From: Pseudomonas viridiflava
GTDB lineage: Bacteria > Pseudomonadota > Gammaproteobacteria > Pseudomonadales > Pseudomonadaceae
Direction of reading: 5' to 3'
DNA: 64,000 bases
Assembly: GCF_900582625.1 (NCBI RefSeq)
Contig: NZ_UTIQ01000084.1
Coordinates: 1 to 64,000 of the forward strand
Shown here: one piece after another, positions 53,907 through 64,000 of the stretch
Position numbering within the stretch: position 1 is the stretch's first letter
Layout of the letters: every line of letters starts with the position of its first letter
The notes under the pieces: model-generated
The model's input: only the letters and a program-made list of their open reading frames with translations
The model's database searches: none
Told to the model about the DNA's origin: nothing
Translations under genes and position numbers: made by a program

Positions 53907-54845
53907 TCACAGGGCCGGCTGCTGAGCCAGCAGTGTCTTGGCGGCAATCAGATCTTCCAGGGCAAACCCGACGGATTTAAACAGGGTGATTTCGTCTGCG
54001 TTGAGACGCTGGCCGCGCCCATTGAGCAAATCTCGCAGCTCCACGGCAATCGCCTGCTCGCTGATGGCACCGTCGGCCAGGGCGAATAGCAGATCGCCCG
54101 CTTCTTCCAGCGCGCCCTCCCGGGTGTCGACTACGATTCGTGCGCGGCCAACGGCGGCTGAGTCGGTTTCTCGCATGCTGGGCAGGAAGGCGCCGACCAA
54201 GTCCAGATGCGTTCCCGGTTTTAGCCATGCGCCCAGCACCAGCGGTTCGCGCGAGGTGGTGATGCAGGTGATGCTGTCGGCCTGCTCGACGCTGGCTTGC
54301 AGGTTGCTGCTGGCAAAGACGGGGAAGCCCTCGTTCTGCAGCTGTGCAACCAAGGGCGCGAGCTTCTCCGGGCTGCGGCCCCAGATCTCGACGTGGCGGT
54401 ACGGCCGCACGCAGCAATGGGCGCGCACCATATGCGCGGCCAGCGTGCCGCTGCCGACGATCAGCAAGCGCTCGGCGTCCTGGCGCACCAGGTAGTCGGC
54501 CGCCAATGCCGAGGTACACGCGGTGCGGCGGGCCGTCATTTCCGAGGCTTCCAACAAGGCCAGCGGCTGCCCGGTTTCGTCGTCGAACAAGGTGAACACC
54601 GCCGCAACCGAGGGCAGTTTGCGCGCGCTGTTGTGGGGGAACACGGTGACCAGCTTCACGCCAATGCCCTGCCCTTTCTGCCACACCGGCATGTGCAACA
54701 GACTGGCATCGTGCGGCAGGTCGTGACAGCCGCGCACGGGCGCCTCGCAGGCAACGGCCAAGCCGGTGCGCAGGGCTTCGATGAGCGGGCTGTAATTCAG
54801 CGCGCGAGCGACGTCGGCGTTGGTGAAGAAACGGAGGGTGTGCAT
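53907..54845 (-). CDS. Ornithine cyclodeaminase / mu-crystallin family protein
   Basis: This 312-aa protein has the family Rossmann motif 'LLIVGSGTLAAHMVRAH' and the substrate region 'GVKLVTVFPHNSARKLPSV'. Members reduce or deaminate small amino acids such as ornithine, proline precursors or pyrroline-2-carboxylate with NAD(P)H. The neighbouring liv transporter is likely unrelated. The last box of the DnaA array ends 28 bases from its stop codon. Confidence 0.88.
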   Translation of the reverse strand: MHTLRFFTNADVARALNYSPLIEALRTGLAVACEAPVRGCHDLPHDASLLHMPVWQKGQGIGVKLVTVFPHNSARKLPSVAAVFTLFDDETGQPLALLEASEMTARRTACTSALAADYLVRQDAERLLIVGSGTLAAHMVRAHCCVRPYRHVEIWGRSPEKLAPLVAQLQNEGFPVFASSNLQASVEQADSITCITTSREPLVLGAWLKPGTHLDLVGAFLPSMRETDSAAVGRARIVVDTREGALEEAGDLLFALADGAISEQAIAVELRDLLNGRGQRLNADEITLFKSVGFALEDLIAAKTLLAQQPAL

Positions 54846-54886
54846 GTGACGGTGCTCCTGGTGCCCTTGTGTGGACGCTAAGAGCT

Positions 54887-54934
54887 CGCGGCTAAAGCCG
54901 CTCCTACAGATTTTGTGGAGGGGCTTTAACCGCG
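54887..54934. repeat. REP-type hairpin
   Basis: CGCGGCTAAAGCCGCTCCTACA (54887-54908) and the imperfect inverse TGTGGAGGGGCTTTAACCGCG (54914-54934) form a hairpin of the same REP class as the perfect copy at 60570. It lies between the cyclodeaminase and livF. Confidence 0.8.
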
Positions 54935-54997
54935 ATGCAGGCGACGCTGCAAAGGGCAGTATCGAGATTCAAAAAGCGCCTCAGAAGAGGCGCGCTA

Positions 54998-55710
54998 TTA
55001 GTGCCCGCCCAAGTAGGCGTTGCGCACGTCTTCGTTACCCAACAGTTCCTGGCCGGTGCCGGTCATGCGGATTTCGCCGTTGACCATCACGTAGCCGCGA
55101 TCTGAGAGGCGCAGGGCGTGGTTGGCGTTCTGTTCCACCAGAAAGATGGTCATGCCGGTTTTCGCCAGTTCCTTGAGGGTGGCGAAAATGTGCTTAACCA
55201 CAATCGGCGCCAGGCCCAGGCTCGGCTCGTCGAGCAACAACAACTTCGGCCGGCTCATCAGTGCCCGGGCAATGGCGAGCATTTGCTGCTCGCCGCCGGA
55301 CATGGTCATGGCGCGCTGGTTGCGACGCTCCAGCAAACGCGGGAACAGGTCGAACATGCGCTGCATGTCTTCGTCGGCGTGTTTGGCACCAATCGGAATG
55401 GTGCCCATCAGCAGGTTTTCTTCCACGCTCATGTCGGGAAACACCCGGCGACCTTCCGGCGATTGCGCGATGCCGTTGGACGCCACGAAGTGCGACGACT
55501 TGTTGGTGATGTCGATGCCGCCATAGACGATGCTGCCGCCACTGGCGCGCGGCTGGCCGAAGATCGACATGAGCAGCGTGGATTTGCCCGCGCCGTTGGC
55601 GCCGATCAGGCTCACCGTTTCACCTTCGTTGATGTGCAGGTTGACCTTCTTCAGCGCCTGAATCGGCCCGTAGAACACGTCGACGTCTTTGAATTCGAGG
55701 ATCAGCTTGC

Positions 55711-55714
<4 letters not shown>
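54998..55714 (-). CDS. livF: Branched-chain amino acid ABC transporter ATPase
   Basis: This 238-aa ATPase (BraG type) has Walker A 'GANGAGKST', the signature 'TMSGGEQQMLAIARALM' and Walker B 'LLLLDEPSLGL'. The ATG at 55714 gives the family length and overlaps the livG stop by 4 bases; the longer frame beyond it is spurious. It pairs with LivG to power uptake of Leu, Ile and Val. Confidence 0.95.
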
Positions 55715-56582
<868 letters not shown>

Positions 56583-56586
<4 letters not shown>

Positions 56587-57863
56587 GGCTTCACTCCTTT
56601 ACGAATCGCGTAACCGTTGCGGCTGATACGCACCAGGCCGCGCGGACGCCAGATCATCATCAGCACCATGAGGATGCCGAACATCAATACCCGGTACTCG
56701 GCGAAGCTGCGCAACAGCTCAGGCGCCACCGTGAGTACAAACGCGGCAATCACCACGCCCAGGGTCGAGCCGAGGCCGCCGAGCACGATGATCGCGAGGA
56801 TCAACGCCGACTCGAAGAAGGTGAAAGACGAGGGGTCGATAAAGCCTTGCTTGGTGGCGAAGAACACCCCGGCCAAACCGGCAATCGAGGCGCCGATCAT
56901 AAAGGCCGAGAGCTTGACCAACACGTGGTTCAGGCCCATGGCGCGGCAGGCGATTTCGTCTTCGCGCAAGGCTTCCCAGGCGCGGCCGACCGGCATGTGG
57001 GTCAGACGGTGTTTCACGTACAGCACCGCCATGACCACGATGAACAGCACCACGAAGGTGAAGATCAATTCGGCGTTGGGGTTGTAGCTCACGCCCAGCC
57101 ATTCATGGATTGGCACATGGCCTTCTTCCTTGGCGCGGCGCCCGAATTCCAGACCGAACAAAGTCGGGCCGGGAATCGGAATGCCGTTCGGGCCATTGGT
57201 GAGCGATACCCAGTTGTTCAGCACCAGACGAATGATTTCACCAAACCCCAGGGTCACGATGGCGAGGTAGTCGCCGTGCATTCGTAACACCGGGAAGCCG
57301 AGTAACGCGCCGGCAAATGCGGCGAGCAGCATCGACAGCGGAATCATGGTCCAGAAGCCCAGCCCCAGGTATTCGTAACCCAGGCCCAAGCCGTAAGCGC
57401 CGATAGCGTAGAAGCCGACGAAGCCCAGATCGAGCAGGCCCGCCAGGCCGACCACGATGTTCAGGCCCAGACCCAACAGCACATAGATCAAGCCGAGGAT
57501 GACCACCGAGAGCAGGTACTTGTTGGCGAAAAACGGGAAGCAGATCGCCAGCAGAATCAGCACCGGAATCACGAAGCGCAGCGTCGATTTATGCCCCGCC
57601 GGCAACACATGCACGCCGCTGTCGCGGTTCTGCATGGAGTGAGCAATCTTCTTTCCCTGCGGGGTTTGCAGGAACAGGCTGAGGCAGAAACGCCCCGCCA
57701 TCACGATGCCCACCAGAATCGCCAGACGCTGCGGATGCAGGTCAAAGCTGTAGCCCTGCAGCACGATGCCGACGATAGGGCCGAACACGATCAGGGAAAT
57801 AAGGCCAGCGAGAACGGTGTCGATCAGGCAGCGCTTGATATCAATAGAGTTGCTTGCCGACAT
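56583..57863 (-). CDS. livM: Branched-chain amino acid ABC transporter permease
   Basis: This 426-aa permease (BraE type) has an extended N-terminus of about 100 residues with two or three helices and then the LivM core of eight or more helices. The cytosolic EAA-like loop is in '[20 protein letters not shown]'. It ends in an ATGA overlap with livG and starts 3 bases after the livH stop. Confidence 0.95.
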
Positions 57864-57866
57864 GGC

Positions 57867-58781
<915 letters not shown>

Positions 58782-58912
58782 TGACGCAGTCTCGTCTGTT
58801 GGGGTCAGGACCTGGGGTTCGGCCTGCCGCCTCTAGTGATAGACGGGTACTGCTGCCCAAGGCGACCCACAATTGGCCGCACTTGCAAGACACCCAGCAG
58901 TGCCCAGAAGCA

Positions 58913-58949
58913 CTAACCGCCCGGGTACTTGTAGTACCAGAGCGGTTAG
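58913..58949 (-). terminator. Intercistronic hairpin between livK and livH
   Basis: A 16-bp stem with two mismatches (CTAACCGCCCGGGTAC / GTACCAGAGCGGTTAG) and a 5-base loop has no T-run. It probably protects the livK message or dampens read-through, which would give more binding protein than permease. Confidence 0.6.
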
Positions 58950-59037
58950 CCGAGTCAGTGGTCTGTACGGTTAAAGCGCACGTCGCGGTTCGCCAGGCGA
59001 AGTCGCAGGGTCCGATTACTCATACAAACCACCGGTC

Positions 59038-60162
59038 TTACTGCTGGTGGTATTTGCCTTTGTCATCCCACTCGTACATCACGTAGTCGGAGACTTTCAG
59101 GTCGCCTTTCTTATCCCACTCTTTGGAGCCCATAACGGTTTTCACCGGGTTGGACTTCAGCCAGGCGCTGGCCTTGGCGCCGTCGGTGCCTTTGATGCCA
59201 GTGAAGGCGGCAGCGATGGACTGCATGGCAGCGTAGGAATACAGGGTGTAGCCCTCAGGCTCGTAACCGGCGGCGCGGAATTTTTCGATAACCGGCTTGC
59301 CGTCAGCGATGTTGCGCGGGTCGGCGCCGAAGGTCATCAGCACGCCTTTGGTGTATTGCGCACCGCCTGCGGTGGTAACCAGTTCGTCGGTGACGATGCC
59401 GTCGCCGGAGATGAACAGTGCGGTCGAACCTTGTTCACGCAGCTGACGGACCAGAGGACCGGCTTCGGCGTGCAGGCCACCGAAGTACACCACTTCAGCG
59501 CCCGAGGAACGGATTTTGGTGACCAGGGCGTTGAAGTCTTTCTCGCCACGGGTCAGGCCTTCGTACAGCACTTCTTTCACGCCGCGCTTGGTCAGCTGAG
59601 CTTTGGTAGCGTCTGCCAGGCCTTGGCCGTAGGTGTCTTTGTCGTGAATGATCGCGACTTTGGTCAGCTTCAGCTTGTCGACGATGTAGTCGCCCGCCAC
59701 CACGCCTTGCTGGTCGTCACGACCGCAGATACGGAATTCGCCGGTCAGACCGCGCTCGGTCACCGTTGGGTTGGTGGAAGCTGGAGTAATGGAAATGATG
59801 CCGGCTTCGTCATAAACCTCGGAAGCTGGAATGGTCGACGAGGAGCAGAAGTGGCCGATCACGGCAACTGCTTTGTCCGAGTCCACCAGACGGTTGGCAA
59901 CTGCTACGGCCTGTTTCGGCTCGCAGGCGTCGTCGCCTTTAACCAGTTTGATTTGCTCGCCATTGATACCGCCTGCGGCGTTGATATCGGCCGCTGCCTG
60001 CTCGGCGCCCTTCCACAGTTGCTCACCAAATGCAGCATTACCACCGGTCATCGGACCGGCTACGCCGATAACGATATCGGCAAAAGCAACGGAAGACAGG
60101 CTCATAGCACTGGCTACCGCGAACGCCAGAATACCTTTCTTAAAAGTTTTCTTGTGAGGCAT
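59038..60162 (-). CDS. livK: Branched-chain amino acid periplasmic binding protein (BraC type)
   Basis: This 374-aa protein has a signal peptide (residues 1-28, ending AFA-D) and the type I periplasmic binding fold ('DIVIGVAGPMTGGNAAFGEQ' start of mature protein). A disulfide pair, Cys in 'GDDACEPK' and 'VIGHFCSSS', matches LIV-binding proteins. The ATG at 60162 has CAGGAGC 8 bases upstream. It feeds Leu, Ile, Val and in Pseudomonas Ala and Thr to LivHMGF. Confidence 0.95.
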   Translation of the reverse strand: MPHKKTFKKGILAFAVASAMSLSSVAFADIVIGVAGPMTGGNAAFGEQLWKGAEQAAADINAAGGINGEQIKLVKGDDACEPKQAVAVANRLVDSDKAVAVIGHFCSSSTIPASEVYDEAGIISITPASTNPTVTERGLTGEFRICGRDDQQGVVAGDYIVDKLKLTKVAIIHDKDTYGQGLADATKAQLTKRGVKEVLYEGLTRGEKDFNALVTKIRSSGAEVVYFGGLHAEAGPLVRQLREQGSTALFISGDGIVTDELVTTAGGAQYTKGVLMTFGADPRNIADGKPVIEKFRAAGYEPEGYTLYSYAAMQSIAAAFTGIKGTDGAKASAWLKSNPVKTVMGSKEWDKKGDLKVSDYVMYEWDDKGKYHQQ

Positions 60163-60569
60163 GGAGTTTTGCTCCTGAGGGGTTATGTGATGGCGCTGAG
60201 GAAAGAGCAAGCGGCGTGCCACACCCTTTTTAAACCGCAAAAAAAACGTCAAAGGTTTTACAGCCAGCAGCGAAAGGCCCTACATCGGGAGGGTGCAACC
60301 CAAGAAAAACGCAAGGTGCAACCCAGCGGAAGAATTAAGAGCAACCTAACGATCAGGCAAGAGCAACCATGCACCCCAATCAGGGCAACTCGTCGTAACT
60401 GTACTTGTCACCGAAGTGCACACCCGTGGTGCGCGAAATGCGGGCACGCGCACCAATACAGGCTAGTGCAGCGATTCATCAATGTTGGGAGCAGGTCGCG
60501 TTTTGGGTGAAAAAGGGCACATAGCTGTACTGGTCGGGCGCGATGAGGAGCCTGTGGCCGCCTCACGAC

Positions 60570-60643
60570 ACTGTGGGAGCGGCTTTAGCCGCGATGCTTT
60601 TAAGGCAAGTCAAAAGCATCGCGGCTAAAGCCGCTCCCACAGT
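60570..60643. repeat. Perfect REP-type inverted repeat
   Basis: The 32-bp arms 60570-60601 (ACTGTGGGAGCGGCTTTAGC...) and 60612-60643 are exact reverse complements around a 10-base loop. It sits 13 bases beyond the amaA stop in a 493-base interval before livK. The rest of that interval (60163-60569) should hold the livK promoter; I see no gene there. Confidence 0.9.
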
Positions 60644-60655
60644 AACTTGGGACCG

Positions 60656-61939
60656 CTAAATCACCACCCGCAAACACTGGCCCGCGTGGTACAGCGAGAA
60701 GCCGAGTTCGTACAACCCGCTGCGCAGGCCCGGCGCGCTGATGCCGTCCATGGGCTGAAACGGCATGGGCAGCGCATCACGCGAGCCGGTGAGCAAATAG
60801 TTGGCAAAGGCACGCCCCACCGCCGTTCCCGTGGTAACGCCACGACCGTTGTAACCGGTAACAGCCACCAGCCCCGGCGCCGGCTCGAACAGGCGCATGA
60901 GGTGGTCGGGGGTGAAGGCTATGGTGCCGGTCCAGGTGCATTCCCATTCCACTTTGCCCAGCTGCGGGAAGTAGAACTGTTGAATGCGGTCGGCCCAGGC
61001 GCGCACGGCCCACATGGGTTTGTTCACGGCACTGCCGAGGCTGCCGAGTAGCAGGCGGCCGTCGGCGTCGCGACGAATACTGCTGAGCACCTGGCGGGTG
61101 TCCCACGAGCCCTGGCCGCCCGGCAAAATACTGTCGGCCGCCGCACCGCTGAGGGGCGCCGAGGCCACCTGGTAATAGCCGCCGGGGAAAAAGTTACGCC
61201 GTAGTTCTGTCCATTCGCCCTCGGTGTAGGCGTTTGAGGCCAACACCACCTTCTCCGCGAGCACCGAGCCTTGCGCCGTTGCCACTAACCAATCCGCGCC
61301 CTGACGCTCCAGCCGGGTAACGGGCGAGTGATGAAACAGCTGCCCGCCAATCCCGACCGCGGCCCTGGCCAACCCGCTGACATAACCCATGGGATTGACC
61401 GTGCCGGCGCGGCGATCAAGCAACGCCGCATCGATGCGTTTGGTGCCAGTGGCAACATGGCAGGCCGCGCCAGTGATCATCTCCACCGGCGCGCCGCGAC
61501 GCACCCATTGCGCACAGCGGCTTTGCAAATCGGCCGTGCCGCTGGCGTTGTGGGCCATGTGTAAGGTGCCCTGGCGTTGGGCCTGGCAGTCGATGGCGTA
61601 TTTATCGATCAGGGAAAACACCAGCGACGGCGCGTTCCCCATCTCCGCCACCAGCTTGCTGCCGACGGCCTGACCGAGCCCGGCTTCGACGTCATCGGGC
61701 GCGATCCACATGCCGGCATTTACCAGCCCCACGTTGCGCCCCGAACCGCCGTGGCCGGTTTCGTGGGCCTCGACAATGGCGACGCGCTTGCCTTGCTCAA
61801 GCAGGTGCAGCGCGGCGGATAAACCGGTGAAGCCGGCGCCGATCACACAGACATCCACCTTCAACTCACCCGTCAGCGCCTCGGCTGTTGGGCGCTGCGT
61901 GGTGACCTGTTCCCACAAACATGCTTGCTGTAACGGCAT
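60656..61939 (-). CDS. amaA: L-pipecolate oxidase (AmaA), FAD-dependent
   Basis: This 427-aa D-amino-acid-oxidase-fold enzyme has the FAD motif 'VDVCVIGAGFTGLSAALHLL' near residue 30 and 'GYNGRGVTTGTAVG' near the C-terminus. It oxidises L-pipecolate to piperideine-6-carboxylate in the D-lysine branch of lysine breakdown. The call rests on its place after amaB, as known for P. putida PP5257-5258; by sequence alone a gamma-glutamylputrescine oxidase-like role is also possible. The ATG at 61939 has AGGAA upstream. Confidence 0.82.
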   Translation of the reverse strand: MPLQQACLWEQVTTQRPTAEALTGELKVDVCVIGAGFTGLSAALHLLEQGKRVAIVEAHETGHGGSGRNVGLVNAGMWIAPDDVEAGLGQAVGSKLVAEMGNAPSLVFSLIDKYAIDCQAQRQGTLHMAHNASGTADLQSRCAQWVRRGAPVEMITGAACHVATGTKRIDAALLDRRAGTVNPMGYVSGLARAAVGIGGQLFHHSPVTRLERQGADWLVATAQGSVLAEKVVLASNAYTEGEWTELRRNFFPGGYYQVASAPLSGAAADSILPGGQGSWDTRQVLSSIRRDADGRLLLGSLGSAVNKPMWAVRAWADRIQQFYFPQLGKVEWECTWTGTIAFTPDHLMRLFEPAPGLVAVTGYNGRGVTTGTAVGRAFANYLLTGSRDALPMPFQPMDGISAPGLRSGLYELGFSLYHAGQCLRVVI

Positions 61940-62098
61940 AGCAAGATTCCTAAAAAGCCGACCGCACACCATTGGAAAACGTAGCGAGCGAAGGTCAGGC
62001 AAGGCAAACACAGATGAAAAAAGCGGAGTTGGCTGTAGCCAATGAGCATTTTTGAATCTGTGTTTAACGCCGCATGGCCGAGCGCAGTAGTTTTCTCG

Positions 62099-63589
62099 TC
62101 AATCGAATGTGATGCCCTGGGCTAGCGGCAACTCACGGGAATAGTTAACGGTATTGGTCTGCCGACGCATATACGCGCGCCATGCATCCGAGCCGGATTC
62201 ACGGCCGCCGCCGGTTTCTTTTTCACCGCCAAAGGCGCCGCCGATTTCCGCACCGCTCGGGCCGATGTTGACGTTGGCGATGCCGCAGTCGCTGCCCACA
62301 GCCGACATAAATTGCTCGGCCTCGCGCACGTCGGTGGTGAAGATGCACGACGACAAGCCTTGCGGCACATCGTTGTTCAAGCGGATGGCGTCGGCGAAGT
62401 CGCTGTAGGTCAGCACGTAAAGAATGGGCGCGAAGGTTTCGTGGCGAACCACGGCGCTCTGCTCGGGCATTTCAACAATCGCCGGGGCCACGTAGTAGGC
62501 GTTGGGGAAGGTGTCTTCGAGTTGGCGAGCGCCGCCGAACACCGTGCCGCCTTCTTGTTTGGCCTGCGCCAGCGCGGTTTGCATGCCGTCGAAGCTTTGC
62601 TTGTCGATCAGCGGCCCGACCAGATTGCCTTCCAGCGGGTGGCCGATGCGCACGTTGGCGTAGGCGGTTTTCAGCCGCGCGACAATTTCGTCTTTCACCG
62701 ACTCGTGGGCGATCAGGCGGCGCAAGGTGGTGCAGCGCTGGCCGGCGGTGCCGATGGCGCTGAACAGAATGCCGCGCACGGCCATGTCCAGGTCGGCACT
62801 GGGGGCGAGGATCATCGCGTTGTTGCCGCCCAACTCCAGAATCGAACGGGCAAAACGCGCCGCCACAATCGGCGCCACTTCACGGCCCATACGCGTGCTG
62901 CCGGTGGCGCTGACCAACGCCACGCGACGGTCCTGCACCAGCGCTTCGCCGGCCTCGCGGGCTCCAATAATGACTTGGCTGAGGTGGGCCGGCGCATCAC
63001 TGAATTGCTTGGCCACGCCGTCGAACAACGCCTGGCACGCCAGAGCGGTGAGCGGGGTTTTCTCCGACGGTTTCCACACCACCGAGTTGCCGCACACCAG
63101 GGCCAGCGTGGTGTTCCACGCCCACACGGCAACCGGGAAGTTAAACGCGCTGATTACGCCGACCACACCCAGCGGATGCCAGGTTTCACGCATGTGGTGG
63201 CCGGGGCGCTCGGAGGCGATGGTCAAGCCATAGAGCTGGCGTGACAGGCCGACGGCGAAGTCGCAGATGTCGATCATTTCCTGCACTTCACCCAAGCCTT
63301 CCTGGGTGATTTTGCCGGCTTCCCACGACACCAATTCGCCGAGTTCGGCCTTGTGTGTGCGCAGCGCTTCGCCGAATAAACGGATCAACTCGCCACGACG
63401 CGGCGCCGGCACTTGGCGCCAGGCCTGAAAGGCGGCTTCGGCCTGGCCGATCTGGGCCTGCACGGAGGCGGCATCCTGTAGCTCGACCGTGCCGATCTGG
63501 CTGCCGTCGATAGGCGAATGCACCGCGTGGGCGCCCTGTTGATAACGCGACGGGGCAACGCCCAATTTGTTCAGCAATGCAGCAACCAT
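62099..63589 (-). CDS. amaB: Piperideine-6-carboxylate / aminoadipate semialdehyde dehydrogenase (AmaB)
   Basis: This 496-aa aldehyde dehydrogenase oxidises the semialdehyde to 2-aminoadipate. The catalytic Cys is in 'GTAGQRCTTLRR' and the general-base Glu in 'LELGGNNA', with 'FNFPVAVWAWN' in the NAD region. It matches ALDH7-type enzymes. The ATG at 63589 has AAGGTG 8 bases upstream; a GTG three codons earlier is less likely. It lies 159 bases before amaA. Confidence 0.88.
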   Translation of the reverse strand: MVAALLNKLGVAPSRYQQGAHAVHSPIDGSQIGTVELQDAASVQAQIGQAEAAFQAWRQVPAPRRGELIRLFGEALRTHKAELGELVSWEAGKITQEGLGEVQEMIDICDFAVGLSRQLYGLTIASERPGHHMRETWHPLGVVGVISAFNFPVAVWAWNTTLALVCGNSVVWKPSEKTPLTALACQALFDGVAKQFSDAPAHLSQVIIGAREAGEALVQDRRVALVSATGSTRMGREVAPIVAARFARSILELGGNNAMILAPSADLDMAVRGILFSAIGTAGQRCTTLRRLIAHESVKDEIVARLKTAYANVRIGHPLEGNLVGPLIDKQSFDGMQTALAQAKQEGGTVFGGARQLEDTFPNAYYVAPAIVEMPEQSAVVRHETFAPILYVLTYSDFADAIRLNNDVPQGLSSCIFTTDVREAEQFMSAVGSDCGIANVNIGPSGAEIGGAFGGEKETGGGRESGSDAWRAYMRRQTNTVNYSRELPLAQGITFD

Positions 63590-63736
63590 GTCCGGCACCT
63601 TTTAACCAACGGGTGAAATGTGATGGCAGCAGTAATAGCCGGCTCGCCTGCGCGCAACAAACGACCTTTACTCCACACATCATTCCGTTTAGTAATGCCA
63701 AACCCTCAATCGCCCGCCGCCGGACCGACTACCGCC

Positions 63737-64000
63737 ATGCTCAAGCGCCACATGCCATCGCTGACCGCCCTGCAATGCTTCGAAGCGGTGGCGCGGCACC
63801 TGAGTTTTACCCGCGCCTCGGAAGAACTGGCGCTCACGCAAAGTGCCGTGAGCAAGCAAGTGGCGCAGCTGGAAGAAGTGGTGCAGCACCTGCTGTTTCG
63901 CCGCGTGCGCCGAAGTTTGCAACTGACCCCAGCCGGCTCGCTGTATCTGGCCGAGGTGCGCAAAATTCTTACGCAGGTAGAAATGTCGACCCACTACCTG
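63737..64000 (+). CDS. LysR-family regulator, cut by window end
   Basis: The frame is open to the window end (88 codons seen). It encodes the N-terminal LysR winged HTH 'LSFTRASEELALTQSAVSKQ' followed by the linker helix. It is divergent from amaB with about 147 bases between, so it likely controls amaB/amaA. The ATG at 63737 gives the usual start; an ATG at 63695 would add 14 residues. Confidence 0.85.
   Translation, partial: MLKRHMPSLTALQCFEAVARHLSFTRASEELALTQSAVSKQVAQLEEVVQHLLFRRVRRSLQLTPAGSLYLAEVRKILTQVEMSTHYL

Noticed and set aside
60656..61939. Gamma-glutamylputrescine oxidoreductase (PuuB) as first choice for this gene
   Set aside because: The fold is the same, but the adjacent ALDH7-type amaB gene and the LysR gene match the known pipecolate locus; no putrescine genes are near.

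Overview
The window is chromosomal DNA of a fluorescent Pseudomonas, most likely of the P. fluorescens group. The first 14.7 kb follows a gene order I know from P. aeruginosa PAO1 around PA4691-PA4704 (rRNA promoter region, msrQP, pssA, ilvC-ilvH-ilvI, mrcB, cbpA, prrF). It also carries Pseudomonas-type liv/bra, desT-desCB and amaAB loci and three kinds of Pseudomonas-style intergenic inverted repeats. Species placement is inference; no database was consulted.

Region 1 (1-14.7 kb, housekeeping). At the left edge two strong sigma70-type promoters point out of the window, probably towards an rRNA operon. Then come methionine sulfoxide repair (msrPQ), phosphatidylserine synthase, the branched-chain amino acid genes ilvIHC, peptidoglycan synthase PBP1b (mrcB), several small conserved genes, a cyclic-nucleotide-binding protein, and a single Fur-controlled PrrF small RNA that is not a protein gene.

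Region 2 (14.7-21.8 kb). Four consecutive exported proteins share an N-terminal 'ALxDxELSxVxGQ' signature and form one minus-strand operon with a Crc/Hfq-like AAN-repeat next to its first start codon. An unknown cytosolic protein, a perfect 32-bp inverted repeat and an orphan ParA-type ATPase follow.

Region 3 (21.9-40.2 kb). A very compact operon of 20 plus-strand genes encodes aryl-polyene (xanthomonadin/APE-type) pigment biosynthesis: two ACPs, two ketosynthases plus a chain-length-factor-like protein, ketoreductase, dehydratases, an acyl-ACP ligase fused to a dehydratase-like domain, acyltransferases, glycosyltransferase, methyltransferase, thioesterase, LolA-like and lipoprotein factors, and an MMPL exporter. 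Special features are an MIO-type ammonia-lyase, a flavin-dependent halogenase-like enzyme with halogenase signature motifs, and a CPA2-antiporter-like membrane protein.

Region 4 (40.6-48.3 kb). A divergent LysR/MFS pair, an AsmA-family protein, and the desT/desC-desB fatty-acid desaturation module with a palindromic operator candidate.

Region 5 (48.3-53.9 kb, accessory, visibly more AT-rich). Two tandem secreted GDPD-like paralogues, one with its catalytic residues replaced, alternate with two unknown exported proteins. They are followed by a 1.1-kb non-coding array that holds six exact DnaA boxes (TTATCCACA) in the same orientation inside a larger repeated composite motif. I regard this pair of features as the least explained part of the window.

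Region 6 (53.9-64 kb). An ornithine cyclodeaminase family gene, the branched-chain amino acid ABC transporter (livK-livHMGF, the bra system), and the L-lysine/pipecolate catabolic genes amaA and amaB next to a divergent LysR gene cut by the window end.
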